A DNA stretch of 52,893 nucleotides, from the NCBI GenBank assembly GCA_903838675.1, contig CAILZI010000124.1, positions 1 through 52,893 of the forward strand, read 5' to 3'. This document shows positions 1 to 9,752 of the stretch, piece after piece. A model generated the notes under the pieces. The model made no database searches. It was not told the DNA's origin and was given only the letters and a program-made list of their open reading frames with translations. The position numbers and the translations under genes were made by a program. The stretch is from an uncultured Verrucomicrobiota bacterium (lineage in GTDB: Bacteria > Verrucomicrobiota > Verrucomicrobiia > Verrucomicrobiales > Verrucomicrobiaceae). The first letter of the stretch is position 1, and every line of letters starts with the position of its first letter.

Positions 1-1
1 A

Positions 2-484
2 TCCGCCGAGATAGGCCTCAAAGCACGCCATATTTTCTGCCGTGCCGTGGCCATGCTGTTGGAAACACCGCCCGTGGACACCAGTCGTGCGGATGACTGG
101 ATCATGCAGGCTACGGATAAAGTGGATGAAGCCATGCATCTTATCGCCAGATGGGAAATCCAGGGAGAGGCGGGGCCGTTTCATGCCTTAAGGCACGAAT
201 TGTTTCGCTATGGCTGCAATCTGCTCCTGGCCTACCAGCCCCATTTCATGGCGGAGTTTTTGCTCGATGTGCTCGATCCGGAACAGGGCTCCCCCCTGCT
301 GGCACAGGATGAGGAACTTTATCGTGCAGGTCTGGAGGCACTGGATCTGGCGGCAGCGGAACTGCGGCGCCGCGGGCCGCTGGATCTTGGATTGCACGGC
401 ACGGATCGGCTGATCGGCGTGCTGGAATCTCTAAGCCTGGCGGCGGAGCGGATAAAAACGAGTTCCTCACGAAGAAACGCATAG
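2..484 (+). CDS. C-terminal part of an unrecognised protein, 5' end outside the window
   Basis: The frame is open from base 2 to the TAG at 482-484. A GTG at 47 would allow a 145-residue product, but codons upstream of it still read as plausible protein, so I take this as the tail of a longer gene. The visible part is helical, acidic and Leu/Ala-rich with no signal peptide or membrane segment: residues such as ADDWIMQATDKVDEAMHLIA and LGLEALDLAAAELRRRG-like helices. I do not recognise the family. It is separated from the next gene by about 220 bp that holds a Fur-like site. Confidence 0.55.
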   Translation, partial: SAEIGLKARHIFCRAVAMLLETPPVDTSRADDWIMQATDKVDEAMHLIARWEIQGEAGPFHALRHELFRYGCNLLLAYQPHFMAEFLLDVLDPEQGSPLLAQDEELYRAGLEALDLAAAELRRRGPLDLGLHGTDRLIGVLESLSLAAERIKTSSSRRNA

Positions 485-680
485 CCCATCCTTCCCTTCC
501 TACCCAAGTACCTCCTTGGCATTGACGACCACCGTTAAACTCTAAGCCAAAAGGCTGGCCTGAAAGTTCATACACCTTGGGATCGCCGAAAAAGCATTTT
601 CAGGACCCGTTTTGTGCACAAAAAATGGCCATTTTCCATGGTTGACTCTGGTTGAAACTGAGACTTAATCGCAACTAGCT

Positions 681-699
681 AATGAAAACGAATCTCATT
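681..699 (+). promoter_or_regulatory. Fur-box-like operator upstream of the siderophore receptor
   Basis: The 19-mer AATGAAAACGAATCTCATT has perfect outer arms (AATGA/TCATT) and resembles the inverted-repeat iron boxes bound by Fur. It ends about 35 bp before the ATG at 735, a position where bound Fur would block the promoter. The dyad is seen in the sequence. Fur binding is inferred from the match and from the iron-uptake genes downstream. Confidence 0.6.
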
Positions 700-734
700 A
701 GCATTAGTTGATCACTTTCTCCTTCAGACCTCTC

Positions 735-3017
735 ATGCAAAAAAAACACGCCTTTCGCTTCCCCCGCGCTGCTCGCAACTCAGGCCCCAAATCTCTCTCC
801 GTCACCTCCCTGCTGTGTGCTGCAGGCAGTCTGAGCGCCCAATCCGCAGCCCCCTCCAAGCTCAGTCCCCAGCTGGAAGAAATTCCCACCGACATGCCCG
901 AAGTCGTCATCGAAGCGACCGGATCGGTGTACAACCCCAGCCGTCTGCAATCACCCAAGTACACGGAGCCCCTGCGTGACATCCCCCAAACCATCACGGT
1001 CATTCCCAGGGCGGTGATTGAAGACCGCGGTGCTTTCAGTCTGCGCGACGTTCTGAAAAACACGCCGGGCATTTCCATGCAGGCTGGTGAGGGCGGCACT
1101 GCATCCGGAGACAATCTTTCCATTCGCGGCTTCAGCGCCCGCAGCGACATCTACCTCGATGGTTTGCGCGATTACGCCAGCTACAACCGCGATCCATTCA
1201 ACACGGAGCAGGTCGAGATCACCAAGGGCCCCTCTTCCTCCACCGTAGGTCGTGGCTCCACCGGCGGCTCCATCAACACCGTCAGCAAGATGGCCAATCT
1301 GACCAGCTCCGTCTCCACCACGGTCAGCGCGGGCACCAGCAACCTCTACCGCGGCACCATGGATGTGAACGAAAAGCTCTCCGAACACTCGGCTTTCCGG
1401 CTTAACAGCATGTACCACAGCGCCGATACGCCGGGCCGTGACAATGTATCCATGGAACGCTACGGCATAGCGGCATCGCTTGGCACCGGTCTCGGCACCG
1501 ACACACGGTTCATGGTGAATTACCAGCGGCTGGAGGAAAGCAACATCCCTGACTACGGCCTGCCTTGGGTTCCCAGCAACGGCACCTTCGTCGGCTCCGG
1601 AGTCGGACTCTCCGGCTACCAGAACCAGGCGCCTCCAGGGGTGAGCTTCAACACCTTCTATGGACTCCCGGGCGTGGACTATGAAAAAATCCAGACCGAC
1701 CACTTCACCGCGATCTTTGAGCACGACTTTTCCAAAAACGTGCGACTGCGGAATGCCACGCGCTACTCGCGCTCTCACCGCGACTCCGTCAGCACCTCAC
1801 CACGTCTCCGCGATGTCGATCCGACTGCAGGCATTCAATACACCACGGCCCTGAACCGCCAGTTGCAGCGGCGGCAGCAGTTCACCGAGATGTTTGGCAA
1901 TCAGACCAACCTCGTCGCTGATTTCACCACCGGCGCCATCAAGCACGCGCTCGTCACCGGCATGGAGTTTTATCTCGAGCATCAGCAGAATGCCAACGCC
2001 GCCGGCATCTCGTCCGTCACCGATTTGTACAACACCAGCATCAATGTCCCTCCCAGCGGCGCACCCAACACGGGAGACCTCACCAATTCCACTTACCCCG
2101 GCCTTCCACCCGCGACCGAGGCCTATCTCTACACCGTCTCCGCCTATGTGTTCGACACCATGAAGATCGGCAGGCACTGGGAGATCAGCAGCGGCCTGCG
2201 TTATGATCACATGTATGCGACCGTGAGCGGACCCGGCAACACGCCTGGCTATGCCAACGCTGACGACCTCTTCAGCTACAAGCTCGCGCTGATCTACAAG
2301 CCCGTGAAGCAGGGCAGCATCTACTTCGGCTACGGCACCTCGTTCAATCCCACCATCGACGGCGCTTCCAATGGCGGTCTGTCTCTCTCCACCAGCGCCA
2401 CCAACAACACCTCCGTCGGACTGAATCCTGAACACACCAGCAGCTGCGAACTCGGCACCAAGTGGGATCTTCTTGAGGAGCGCCTCTCGGTCACCGCCGC
2501 CCTCTTCCGTTCGGAAAAAGCCAACGCACGTACCACCGATGCCTCCGGCATCACAACCGTGGGCGGTAATCAGGTGGTTCAGGGCATCGAACTCAGCGCC
2601 ACCGGCAACATCACCAAAAACTGGCAGGTGTTCGCCGGCTATGCCTTCATGCAAAGCAAGACGCTGGCCTCCTCCAATGCTCCTGACGTTGGCCAGGTGC
2701 TGTCCAACGCTCCCAACCAGACCTTCAATCTCTGGACCACCTACAACCTCATGGAAAAAACGCAGGTCGGCTTCGGTGCCCAGTACATGGGTGTGCGCGC
2801 CAGCAGCAATGGCAACACGGCCAACTCCGCTGTCCGCTACGCACCGTGCTACTGGACGATGGATGCCATGCTCAGCTACAAATTCACCGAGAAGTTCAGC
2901 CTGCGCCTGAACATTTACAATCTCGCCAACGAACGCTTCATCGGCAGCGTCGGTGGCGGTCAGTTCGTCCCCGGTGCGGGGCGTTCGGCCGCACTCACTG
3001 CGAGCATCAAATTCTAA
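735..3017 (+). CDS. TonB-dependent siderophore receptor (Fiu/PiuA-like)
   Basis: Outer-membrane ligand-gated receptor that imports ferric siderophore using TonB energy. After a signal-like N-terminus there is a plug domain with [18 protein letters not shown], the [15 protein letters not shown] box, an NLSIRGF motif and [20 protein letters not shown] long beta-barrel follows, ending in aromatic F (SIKF), as usual for barrels. The frame opens at a TTG at 708, but I prefer the ATG at 735; neither has a Shine-Dalgarno sequence. About 760 residues is normal for the family. The following PKHD dioxygenase gene is the classical fiu-ybiX/piuA-piuC neighbour, which favours the catecholate-receptor subfamily. 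The Fur-like site at 681-699 suggests iron repression. Confidence 0.93.
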   Translation: MQKKHAFRFPRAARNSGPKSLSVTSLLCAAGSLSAQSAAPSKLSPQLEEIPTDMPEVVIEATGSVYNPSRLQSPKYTEPLRDIPQTITVIPRAVIEDRGAFSLRDVLKNTPGISMQAGEGGTASGDNLSIRGFSARSDIYLDGLRDYASYNRDPFNTEQVEITKGPSSSTVGRGSTGGSINTVSKMANLTSSVSTTVSAGTSNLYRGTMDVNEKLSEHSAFRLNSMYHSADTPGRDNVSMERYGIAASLGTGLGTDTRFMVNYQRLEESNIPDYGLPWVPSNGTFVGSGVGLSGYQNQAPPGVSFNTFYGLPGVDYEKIQTDHFTAIFEHDFSKNVRLRNATRYSRSHRDSVSTSPRLRDVDPTAGIQYTTALNRQLQRRQQFTEMFGNQTNLVADFTTGAIKHALVTGMEFYLEHQQNANAAGISSVTDLYNTSINVPPSGAPNTGDLTNSTYPGLPPATEAYLYTVSAYVFDTMKIGRHWEISSGLRYDHMYATVSGPGNTPGYANADDLFSYKLALIYKPVKQGSIYFGYGTSFNPTIDGASNGGLSLSTSATNNTSVGLNPEHTSSCELGTKWDLLEERLSVTAALFRSEKANARTTDASGITTVGGNQVVQGIELSATGNITKNWQVFAGYAFMQSKTLASSNAPDVGQVLSNAPNQTFNLWTTYNLMEKTQVGFGAQYMGVRASSNGNTANSAVRYAPCYWTMDAMLSYKFTEKFSLRLNIYNLANERFIGSVGGGQFVPGAGRSAALTASIKF

Positions 3018-3037
3018 ACCCTTTTCACCCGCCGTTT

Positions 3038-3730
3038 ATGCTCATTTCCATTCCCGATGTTCTCAACGCTGAGCAGGTCGCTCATGCACGCCAGCTCCTT
3101 GACGCCGCCGATTGGGTGGATGGCAAAGGCACCGCCGGGTATCAATCCGCCAAGGCCAAGGACAACATGCAGCTTCCTGAGAACAGCCCCGCCGCGCGAG
3201 AGCTTGGAGACATGATCCTCTCTTCACTGTCCAGAAATCCGCTCTTCAACGCGGCGGCACTGCCACTCCAAATTTTCCCGCCACTCTTCAACCGCTACTC
3301 CGGCGGTCAGTCCTTTGGCACCCACGTGGATAATGCAATTCGCATTCACCCGAGTGCGCCCGTCCGCATTCGCACAGACCTCAGCGCCACGTTGTTCTTC
3401 GCCGGCCCAGAAGAGTATGACGGCGGAGAGCTCTGCATTGAAGACACCTACGGTGTGCAGCGTGTGAAGCTGCCCCCCGGCCACATGGTGCTGTATCCCT
3501 CCACCAGCCTTCATCACGTCACACCCGTGACACGTGGCGCGCGCATCTGCTCCTTCTTCTGGCTGCAAAGCATGATCCGTGACGACAGTAAAAGATCACT
3601 CCTCTTTGATCTCGATCTCTCCATCCAACGCCTGGGCCGCGATCTCAAAAACAACACCGTGGCGGAACAAACCTCTGTGCAACTCACAGGTGTGTTCCAC
3701 AACTTGCTGCGCCAGTGGGCCGAAATGTAG
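3038..3730 (+). CDS. piuC: PKHD-type Fe(II)/2-oxoglutarate dioxygenase (PiuC/YbiX family)
   Basis: 230-residue member of the PiuC/YbiX family, soluble oxygenases that accompany siderophore receptors. The iron ligands are visible as HVD (in GTHVDNAIR, about residue 96) and the distal His in [13 protein letters not shown], whose Arg is the expected 2-oxoglutarate contact. The length matches the family's usual 225-230. The open frame extends upstream into the receptor gene, but ATG 3038 gives the canonical N-terminus ([10 protein letters not shown]). It starts 20 bp after the receptor stop and lies 15 bp before the PepSY gene, so the three form an operon. The substrate in this pathway is not established. 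Confidence 0.92.
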   Translation: MLISIPDVLNAEQVAHARQLLDAADWVDGKGTAGYQSAKAKDNMQLPENSPAARELGDMILSSLSRNPLFNAAALPLQIFPPLFNRYSGGQSFGTHVDNAIRIHPSAPVRIRTDLSATLFFAGPEEYDGGELCIEDTYGVQRVKLPPGHMVLYPSTSLHHVTPVTRGARICSFFWLQSMIRDDSKRSLLFDLDLSIQRLGRDLKNNTVAEQTSVQLTGVFHNLLRQWAEM

Positions 3731-3745
3731 CCCGGCACTCTCTCT

Positions 3746-4927
3746 GTGAAACCCACCTTTCATCGCCTCATTTTTTGGGGTCATCTCATCGCCGGCCTTG
3801 CTGCGGGCGTGGTCATTCTCTCCATGGCCGCCACCGGCCTCATCATCTCATACGAGGCCCAGCTCTTGGACTGGGCCAATCGTGATCTCCGCGTCACACC
3901 ACCTCCCGCAACGGTCGCACATCTCGACATCGAAACTCTCTTGGCCAAGGTGCGCGAGACCAAGCCCGCTTTGCAGCCCAGCGGCATCACCTGGAAAGCA
4001 GATCCGACCAGCCCCGTCACACTTACCCTTGGAAAGGAAGGCTTCTTCTTCGCCAATCCTTACACCGGCGAATTTCTCGGAGAAGGCAATCGCGCATGGC
4101 ATGACTTCTTCCACGCTGCCACAGACTGGCACCGCTTCCTGACCGGCACCGGTCTTCCCAGAGAACTAGGAAAGGCCATCACTGGTGCAGCCTGTCTGAT
4201 CTTCAGCCTGCTGCTGCTTTCCGGCCTCTACCTCTGGTGGCCGCGCCAATGGCGCTGGTCAAACGTACGCGCCGTCATCCTCTTCAATCCCCGCCTCAAA
4301 GACCGCGCCCGCAACTGGAACTGGCACAACGTCTTCGGCTTCTGGAGCGCACTTCCGCTGCTCTGCATCATTCTCACCGGCCTCGTCATGTCCTACGGCT
4401 GGGCAAACAATCTCCTCTTCACCCTCACCGGCAGCGAGCCACCACCACCACGCGAGCGCTCCGCAGGCGGGCCCGGCGGCAAACGCGAAGGCAGCGGCCC
4501 CGCAGCCTCACCCCCTTCCTTCGTCGGCCTCGAACCTCTCCTATCCCAGGCACGCCATCAAATCCCCGACTGGACCACCCTCAGCCTTCGCATGCCGCTG
4601 AAACCCGGCGACCCGTTTCCCCTCATGGTAGATCGTGGTGGCCGCGGTCAGGTGCATCTGCGCACCATGCTTAACCTCGACGTGGCCCAGGGCAAAGTAC
4701 TTCCCAGTCCCGACGACCTCCTTCAGCAAAACCTCGGACGCCGCCTGCGCCTGTACGCCCGCTTCCTTCACACCGGCGAGCTCTTTGGCCTTATCGGCCA
4801 GACCGTGGCGGCGCTCTGCACCCTGTCCACCCTCATCCTCATCTGGACCGGCTTCGCCCTCGCCTTCCGTCGCTTCTTTGCCAAACGCGTCCACGCTGCA
4901 GCCTCCACCACAGAGGCATCCACATGA
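3746..4927 (+). CDS. PepSY-associated transmembrane protein (PiuB-like)
   Basis: Inner-membrane protein of the PepSY-TM/iron-regulated membrane protein family, thought to act as a reductase or accessory factor in siderophore use. It begins with the family's N-terminal helix (FHRLIFWGHLIAGLAAGVV, residues about 4-22). A periplasmic PepSY segment follows, then the WHDFFHAATDWHRFL motif, paired helices near residues 145-165 and 200-220, and a last helix near 350-375. A Pro/Gly-rich loop (EPPPPRERSAGGPGG) lies in the second half. The start is GTG 3746 with a C/T-rich leader. It is the third gene of the iron operon. Confidence 0.88.
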   Translation: MKPTFHRLIFWGHLIAGLAAGVVILSMAATGLIISYEAQLLDWANRDLRVTPPPATVAHLDIETLLAKVRETKPALQPSGITWKADPTSPVTLTLGKEGFFFANPYTGEFLGEGNRAWHDFFHAATDWHRFLTGTGLPRELGKAITGAACLIFSLLLLSGLYLWWPRQWRWSNVRAVILFNPRLKDRARNWNWHNVFGFWSALPLLCIILTGLVMSYGWANNLLFTLTGSEPPPPRERSAGGPGGKREGSGPAASPPSFVGLEPLLSQARHQIPDWTTLSLRMPLKPGDPFPLMVDRGGRGQVHLRTMLNLDVAQGKVLPSPDDLLQQNLGRRLRLYARFLHTGELFGLIGQTVAALCTLSTLILIWTGFALAFRRFFAKRVHAAASTTEAST

Positions 4928-4940
4928 TTTGGTCCTTGTC

Positions 4941-4995
4941 AGGTTGGGATCAACCTCTTGCGGAGCGCGGAAGTGGTGTTCCGCGTTTCCGCAAG
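4941..4995. terminator. Paired hairpins between convergent genes
   Basis: Two dyads lie between the end of the PepSY gene and the end of the oppositely oriented esterase gene: AGGTT/AACCT at 4941-4956, and a longer imperfect stem of about 16 bp (4957-4972 with 4979-4995, loop GTGGTG). Neither is followed by a strong T tract, so a bidirectional termination role is inferred from position and structure only. Confidence 0.4.
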
Positions 4996-5044
4996 GGCGT
5001 TCAAACAGCACGCTTTATCTCACCACGCAGAGCCAATGCCCAGA

Positions 5045-6523
5045 TCACTTCCGAAACGGTGACGCCGGAATGCCCGCACCGTTGAACAGCGTGGCCACGG
5101 GATTGTCCAGCCAGGCATACCGCACCTGCTTGGGTTCAGCGACCGCTTTGCAGGTGACGATGACCGTCTCGCCCTCGATCCTGGCCTCCGCCGGCTGCCA
5201 CTGCCCGTCCGCTCCGGCGATTTCAAACCCGCTGAGGTCGCCTTTCGCATTCAGCCCCTTGGCATGCTTGAAGGTCAGCACGAATGCGCCACCCGTCACC
5301 CTGGCAGCCTCGATCAGCGGCCCGCTGATGGCGGGCACTTCCTTGTGATACACCACACCCAGCGCCCACTGCGCGAGCCGGCGGCCCACCTCCTGCTTGT
5401 TCGTCGGATGAATGTTCTTCGCATCACCGATGTCGAGCGTGATGGCCATGCCACTGTTGGGAATGGAACTCAGTGCATTGAGCATCTGCTCGCGCACAAT
5501 CGGCCAGCCTTCACCGGCCCGGGTGAAATTCGGCAGCTGCACCCATGCGAACGGGAACTCGTCATTCCAGCGTGTGCGCCAGTCCTTCGCCAGCAGCGTG
5601 AGCTGCGCCTGGTAAAACGGCGGCTTGGATCCGTTGGAATTGGCTTCGCCCTGGTACCAGATCGCTCCGCGAATCGCATAAGGAATGAGCGGCGAAATTT
5701 TGCCGTTGAACAGACCCCCCACATCACCTTTGCGCTGACGCATGGCGATCGGGTCACGCGGCTTGCGCGGCGCCGGTTTTCCCTCAGCCTTCGCCTGCTT
5801 CACCTCTTCGCCCCACTTCGCGACCTGACGCTCATAAACTGCCTTCACCTTGGCTTCATCAAACGTAGACTTTTCCTGCTTCAGCGCCTCGAAGAAAGGC
5901 TTTAGCTCAGCGCTCGCCTGCTGTTCCTCCGGACTGATCCACGACTCAATGGGCGTTCCCCCCACCGAGGAATTGATGAGCCCGACCGGCTGCTTGAGCA
6001 CGTCATAGACGTTGCGGCCAAAGAAGTACAACGTGGCGGAAAAGCGGCCCACCATATCAGGGGCACAGACCACCCAGCTGCCTTTGCCCTGAGTTTGTGC
6101 CGTGGCAGCGGAGGGACTGCTTTCGGTAAACATACGAATCAGAGGAACATTCGCCGCCGCCTGGCTTGCCTCATAATCTTTGGCGCTCTGCACCGCCATA
6201 GCCATGTTTGACTGCCCCGAACCCAGCCACACTTCACCGACCAGCACATCATGGATCGTCTTGTCTCCAATCGTCAGCGTCTGGGGTTCAGCGGAAGCAG
6301 TGAGCGCATACAGCTTGAGCGACCACCGGCCCTTCCCATCCGCCTTGACAGTTTTTTTCTGGCCTGCGATACCGACAGTGATTTCCGCATTCACATCCGC
6401 CGTGCCCCAGACAGGCACCGGCTTGCCGCTTTGCAGCACCATGTGATCGGAAAACACAGCAGGCAGCGTGATGGCGGCCTGAGCGGACAATGAGAGAAGC
6501 AGGAATGACGTGAGTATCTTCAT
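5045..6523 (-). CDS. Secreted sialate O-acetylesterase (SGNH/GDSL family)
   Basis: Predicted periplasmic or secreted carbohydrate esterase that removes acetyl groups from sialic acid or other glycans. ATG 6523 gives a clear signal peptide (MKILTSFLLLSLSAQAA); the frame runs further upstream but without one. The N-terminal beta domain has the family's LPAVFSDHMVLQ and PVPVWG motifs. The catalytic Ser is in GSGQSNMAM (about residue 105). Other family blocks are SSVGGTPIESWIS, IWYQGEANS and the late DIGDAKNIHPTNKQEVGRRLA, which supplies the catalytic Asp/His. At 492 residues it is near full length. It is divergent from the GT9-like gene and sits at the edge of a polysaccharide region. Confidence 0.9.
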   Translation of the reverse strand: MKILTSFLLLSLSAQAAITLPAVFSDHMVLQSGKPVPVWGTADVNAEITVGIAGQKKTVKADGKGRWSLKLYALTASAEPQTLTIGDKTIHDVLVGEVWLGSGQSNMAMAVQSAKDYEASQAAANVPLIRMFTESSPSAATAQTQGKGSWVVCAPDMVGRFSATLYFFGRNVYDVLKQPVGLINSSVGGTPIESWISPEEQQASAELKPFFEALKQEKSTFDEAKVKAVYERQVAKWGEEVKQAKAEGKPAPRKPRDPIAMRQRKGDVGGLFNGKISPLIPYAIRGAIWYQGEANSNGSKPPFYQAQLTLLAKDWRTRWNDEFPFAWVQLPNFTRAGEGWPIVREQMLNALSSIPNSGMAITLDIGDAKNIHPTNKQEVGRRLAQWALGVVYHKEVPAISGPLIEAARVTGGAFVLTFKHAKGLNAKGDLSGFEIAGADGQWQPAEARIEGETVIVTCKAVAEPKQVRYAWLDNPVATLFNGAGIPASPFRK

Positions 6524-6581
6524 GACGGGTTGGAATAAGAAGTGCCTTGTCAACGTCAGGACCCCAACCATTGCTTCACAA

Positions 6582-7379
6582 ATGTCTGCCGCCCTTTTTG
6601 CCGCCGGTCTCGGCGATGTGATCCGCATTTGTTATCAAAATGCGAGCTATCGCGTGTTGAGTGAAACCACGCAGCCTATCCCCGTGATCGTGGCTTCGCA
6701 CAATCCATTCTCCATCGAGATCTTCCGCCATCATCGCAACTCAAAGAACTTCATCCTCTACGATCTTGGGCACAAGTATCAGGAGTTTCTGGATGCCGGG
6801 CTGCGCGGCCCGGACATCAGCCGCGCACTGTGTGATTTCTCAGGGGTGGACTACGCCAGGATCATCCGTGGCAGCGCGGACGGGCACGTCCCTGTTTTTG
6901 ATGCGCCAGACAACATCCCCTCTGACGGGCACATCGTGTTCCAGCCCTTCGCCGGCCTGCCGGATCGCTCACTGCCTCCTGATTTGATCAAAAAGACGCT
7001 TCAAGTGCTTCGAAATCTGCCTTGCCAGGTGTTCATCCTGACGCGCAGCTATCCTCGCTCCGGCGGCGGCCGGCTGGTCCACCACGCGGAAGACGGGCGC
7101 GCTTTTGCAGGCGGCAACGTGACCGTTCTCGAAAACCTCTCCACACCTGCGGCGCTGAATCTTGTGAAAAACTGCCGCGCCTATGTGGGTAGCTGGTCCA
7201 GCCTGCAGCAGGCCGCTTGGTTTGAACACAAGCCGGTCGCGGTGTTTTACCCGGTGGACTATGTCGATGTAAAAAAGAAGACGGCATACGCCTTCGGCAT
7301 GGATCGTGAAAACACTCTTGGCCGCGAATTCCCGCAGGTGGATCCAGCGGAGCTGGCCGCATTTTTACAGCGCGGGTGA
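6582..7379 (+). CDS. GT9/heptosyltransferase-like GT-B protein
   Basis: 265-residue protein resembling a compact ADP-heptose-type glycosyltransferase. Near the N-terminus is LFAAGLGDVIRI, like the GD motif of GT9 enzymes. The C-terminal half has alternating strands and helices, with CRAYVGSWSSLQQAAWFEHKPVAVFYP resembling the donor-site loop of GT9 enzymes. It lacks the complete N-terminal Rossmann domain of a typical 330-350-residue GT9, so it is short or divergent. ATG 6582 is chosen; an in-frame ATG at 6522 would overlap the esterase start. Its 3' end overlaps the convergent pyruvyl-transferase gene by 15 bp. Activity and substrate are unknown. Confidence 0.6.
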   Translation: MSAALFAAGLGDVIRICYQNASYRVLSETTQPIPVIVASHNPFSIEIFRHHRNSKNFILYDLGHKYQEFLDAGLRGPDISRALCDFSGVDYARIIRGSADGHVPVFDAPDNIPSDGHIVFQPFAGLPDRSLPPDLIKKTLQVLRNLPCQVFILTRSYPRSGGGRLVHHAEDGRAFAGGNVTVLENLSTPAALNLVKNCRAYVGSWSSLQQAAWFEHKPVAVFYPVDYVDVKKKTAYAFGMDRENTLGREFPQVDPAELAAFLQRG

Positions 7380-8270
7380 TCCCCCGCGGATGAAGCGCCG
7401 CAAGACCTCAAAGTGACCGGCTGCAGATGCGATCGGAGCGGCATAATCCTCATGTCGAAGTTTGTACGGCACCTCCTTCGGTGTAATGAATGGCACGCGG
7501 CTTGTTCTCGAGAAAATCATGCCGTGGTACCGTCCTGTGATCACGAATCGCGAGGAGGCGATGCAGCGAAACGCCACCTCGGGGTCAGCCGGGTCGATGA
7601 TCTTCGATTCGGGAAAACGCTGCGCCGCTTCCTCCAGCATCCACCCATCATCCACCAGCGCACCCATCCGCAGCCATGTCACCGGAGCACCACTGGCCGC
7701 AAACTGGCGCAGGTAGTGGTTGATGAGCTCATTGCGCGGATTGACCAGACCTGCGGGCACAAGGGTCACACCTTCTGCAAGGCGCTGCTGAGACAAACCT
7801 GCCGGATGATAGAGGTACGCGGCATCAGGAAAGAAAAGCGCGTCGGTTCTGCCGCTGATCTCGCATGCGATGCGGACACATTCGCGTGAACGCAGCGTGA
7901 TGAAGGTGGCCTGCTGCAAATACGGCACCCACGGCCGGAGCGCTCGCGCATACGCGGCATCGCGCTGCCCTTGAAACTGAAACCCGCAGGAGAGAAAGCC
8001 CCACGGAATGCCGCGCTCAATGGCGGCTTTCATGTAAAACTGCATGCAGCTAAAATGCGGTGAATCCCCCTCCTCAGGCTCGGCTCCAACGTTGTGCAGC
8101 ACACCGCCGCCGCCGATGACGACCATGCCAAGATTTTCAGGCAGGCTGTCTGGCAGATCCGAATTGTACGAGATCACCTCATGCTCCGGAAGCTGCTGCG
8201 CAAACACCAGCGGGTAGGTGTCATCCCCGACGTTGCCGTAACCCGATGCCCCGACGAAAGCGATTTTCAT
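7365..8270 (-). CDS. Polysaccharide pyruvyl transferase family protein (CsaB/WcaK-like)
   Basis: Predicted enzyme that transfers pyruvate from phosphoenolpyruvate as a ketal onto a cell-surface glycan. It starts with MKIAFVGASGYGNVGDDTYP, the family's GN.GD motif. VVIGGGGVLHNVG follows, and near the C-terminus is FVITGRYHGMIFSR, the GxRxHG-type signature that closes the active site. About 300 residues is normal. It lies 15 bp downstream of the GT4 gene on the same strand, so the two probably form an operon acting on the same polymer. Confidence 0.85.
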   Translation of the reverse strand: MKIAFVGASGYGNVGDDTYPLVFAQQLPEHEVISYNSDLPDSLPENLGMVVIGGGGVLHNVGAEPEEGDSPHFSCMQFYMKAAIERGIPWGFLSCGFQFQGQRDAAYARALRPWVPYLQQATFITLRSRECVRIACEISGRTDALFFPDAAYLYHPAGLSQQRLAEGVTLVPAGLVNPRNELINHYLRQFAASGAPVTWLRMGALVDDGWMLEEAAQRFPESKIIDPADPEVAFRCIASSRFVITGRYHGMIFSRTSRVPFITPKEVPYKLRHEDYAAPIASAAGHFEVLRRFIRGGSPAL

Positions 8271-8285
8271 ATCCTGCCACGGATT

Positions 8286-9752
8286 TCATCCCCTGCTGGT
8301 CAACAGTGCTGGCTGCTTTCCGGGCCGCCTCTTCACCGGGCGCGTGGCGGAGGCCAGCAGAGCATGAAACTGCCGTGACACGTTTTCCCACCGGAATGAC
8401 TCACTGCGCACATGCGCCAGCCCTTGTGTGGCCAGACGGCTGCGTGCAGCCCGGCTTTGATACAGCGACTGCAATGCAGCCACAAATGCTGCCTCATCCA
8501 CCAGAGCGCCGGTCGTGTTGATCTCGGGATTGATGAGCGTGCGCGAACACGCGATTTTCACCGCAGGCCTGGCCCACTCACCCAGCGCGGAGGAATCGGG
8601 GACGATCTGCGGAATGCCGCAGGCCATTCCTTCCATCGTGGTAAGCCTCCAGCCCTCCCCCAGCGTGGTGGTCATCTGCACGTCCAGACTGTTGTAGATG
8701 AATTTCATCCTCCCCGCTTCCTGCATATCACGCATGTCTTCCGCACCCGTGAGGATCAGTCGGTCTGCGACACCATAGTAGGCGGCCACTTTGCGCAGAT
8801 CCCAGCCAACGTCCTTTTGCGCGCAATGCAGCAGCAGTTGGGCGTTGGGGATGCGATGCTGCTTTATCCAGGCGGAAAAAATCTGGATCGTCAGATCAAG
8901 GCGTTTCCGCGGCTGGTTGCGGTTGACGTTGCCAACGATGAAGGCGTTTGACGGGACCTTCAGTTCCAGGAACCGCCGTGCCGCATGACGGTCGGTTGGC
9001 TGAAACATCTTCGTGTCGATGCCGTGCGGAATGATCTGACGCCGGCCGGTGAAACCCGCAGCACAGGCTTCACGATGACCAAAACCCGTGTACCAGACGG
9101 CTGCATGAAGTTTGTTGAGTTCCTCCATTGCTGTGGGATCGAGATTGCCTCCATCGACAGGCATGTACCCAATGACCGGCACTCCGGCAGGCGCGAGTTT
9201 GGCGAATTGCGCAACGTTCCACCAGTCGTTGTTGATGACCACCGCAGCGGGATCAAACTCAGTGCAAAGATCCTGGAAACGGTTCATCCCCCACATGTCA
9301 CCGCCCTGTCGAGCAGGCATGACGCGATAAGGCAGATCATGGTCTCCACCGTCATAATTCACACCGGAGACCACGATCTCCCAGTCATGCTGCAAATGAT
9401 TCAGCACCGCATGTGTCACGGTGGCAAAGCCGGTGGGCACCAAGGCATCTCCGATCCAGAGCAGCCGCGGTCTGGTTCGCCGGGCGGTGAAAAAATGGCG
9501 CGACACCCCTTCAATCCCCACACTGCCACAGTCGGCGGAGTTGAAGGCAACACCGCTGGCCATCACCGGCATCGCAGTGCCTCCTGCTTTCCTAGTTTGT
9601 TGAGGCCTCGCAGCAGGCTTCTGCTTCAAGAGCTTCATACCAGCGGCCGGTAAACGCTTGGCTTTCACCACATTGCGCGTCCTGTTTTTCGAGGTCGCGT
9701 TATTCCGGGCTTTGGCGGCCAGTTTGGCCTTCGATTGCTTTTGCGTGATCAT
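8286..9752 (-). CDS. GT4-type glycosyltransferase with Lys/Ala-rich histone-like N-terminal tail
   Basis: Cytoplasmic retaining GT-B glycosyltransferase. The catalytic part begins near residue 95 (RLLWIGDALVPTGFATVTHAV). It contains IIPHGIDTKMFQP, the NVNRNQPRKRLD sugar-phosphate binding loop and GEGWRLTTMEGMACGIP, whose E-x7-E pattern marks GT4 enzymes. Unusually, the first 55-60 residues are strongly basic and low in complexity (KAKLAAKARNN, TRNVVKAKR, LLKQKPAARPQQTRKAGG), like a histone H1-type tail. A later in-frame Met could start a tail-less form. It is 15 bp upstream of the pyruvyl transferase, and its acceptor is unknown. Confidence 0.88.
   Translation of the reverse strand: MITQKQSKAKLAAKARNNATSKNRTRNVVKAKRLPAAGMKLLKQKPAARPQQTRKAGGTAMPVMASGVAFNSADCGSVGIEGVSRHFFTARRTRPRLLWIGDALVPTGFATVTHAVLNHLQHDWEIVVSGVNYDGGDHDLPYRVMPARQGGDMWGMNRFQDLCTEFDPAAVVINNDWWNVAQFAKLAPAGVPVIGYMPVDGGNLDPTAMEELNKLHAAVWYTGFGHREACAAGFTGRRQIIPHGIDTKMFQPTDRHAARRFLELKVPSNAFIVGNVNRNQPRKRLDLTIQIFSAWIKQHRIPNAQLLLHCAQKDVGWDLRKVAAYYGVADRLILTGAEDMRDMQEAGRMKFIYNSLDVQMTTTLGEGWRLTTMEGMACGIPQIVPDSSALGEWARPAVKIACSRTLINPEINTTGALVDEAAFVAALQSLYQSRAARSRLATQGLAHVRSESFRWENVSRQFHALLASATRPVKRRPGKQPALLTSRG

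Noticed and set aside
951..2654. Long minus-strand open frames (275 and 285 codons) across the TonB receptor gene
   Set aside because: They are antisense shadows of a high-GC gene; the composition is Gly/Val/Ala-rich and no family resembles them.
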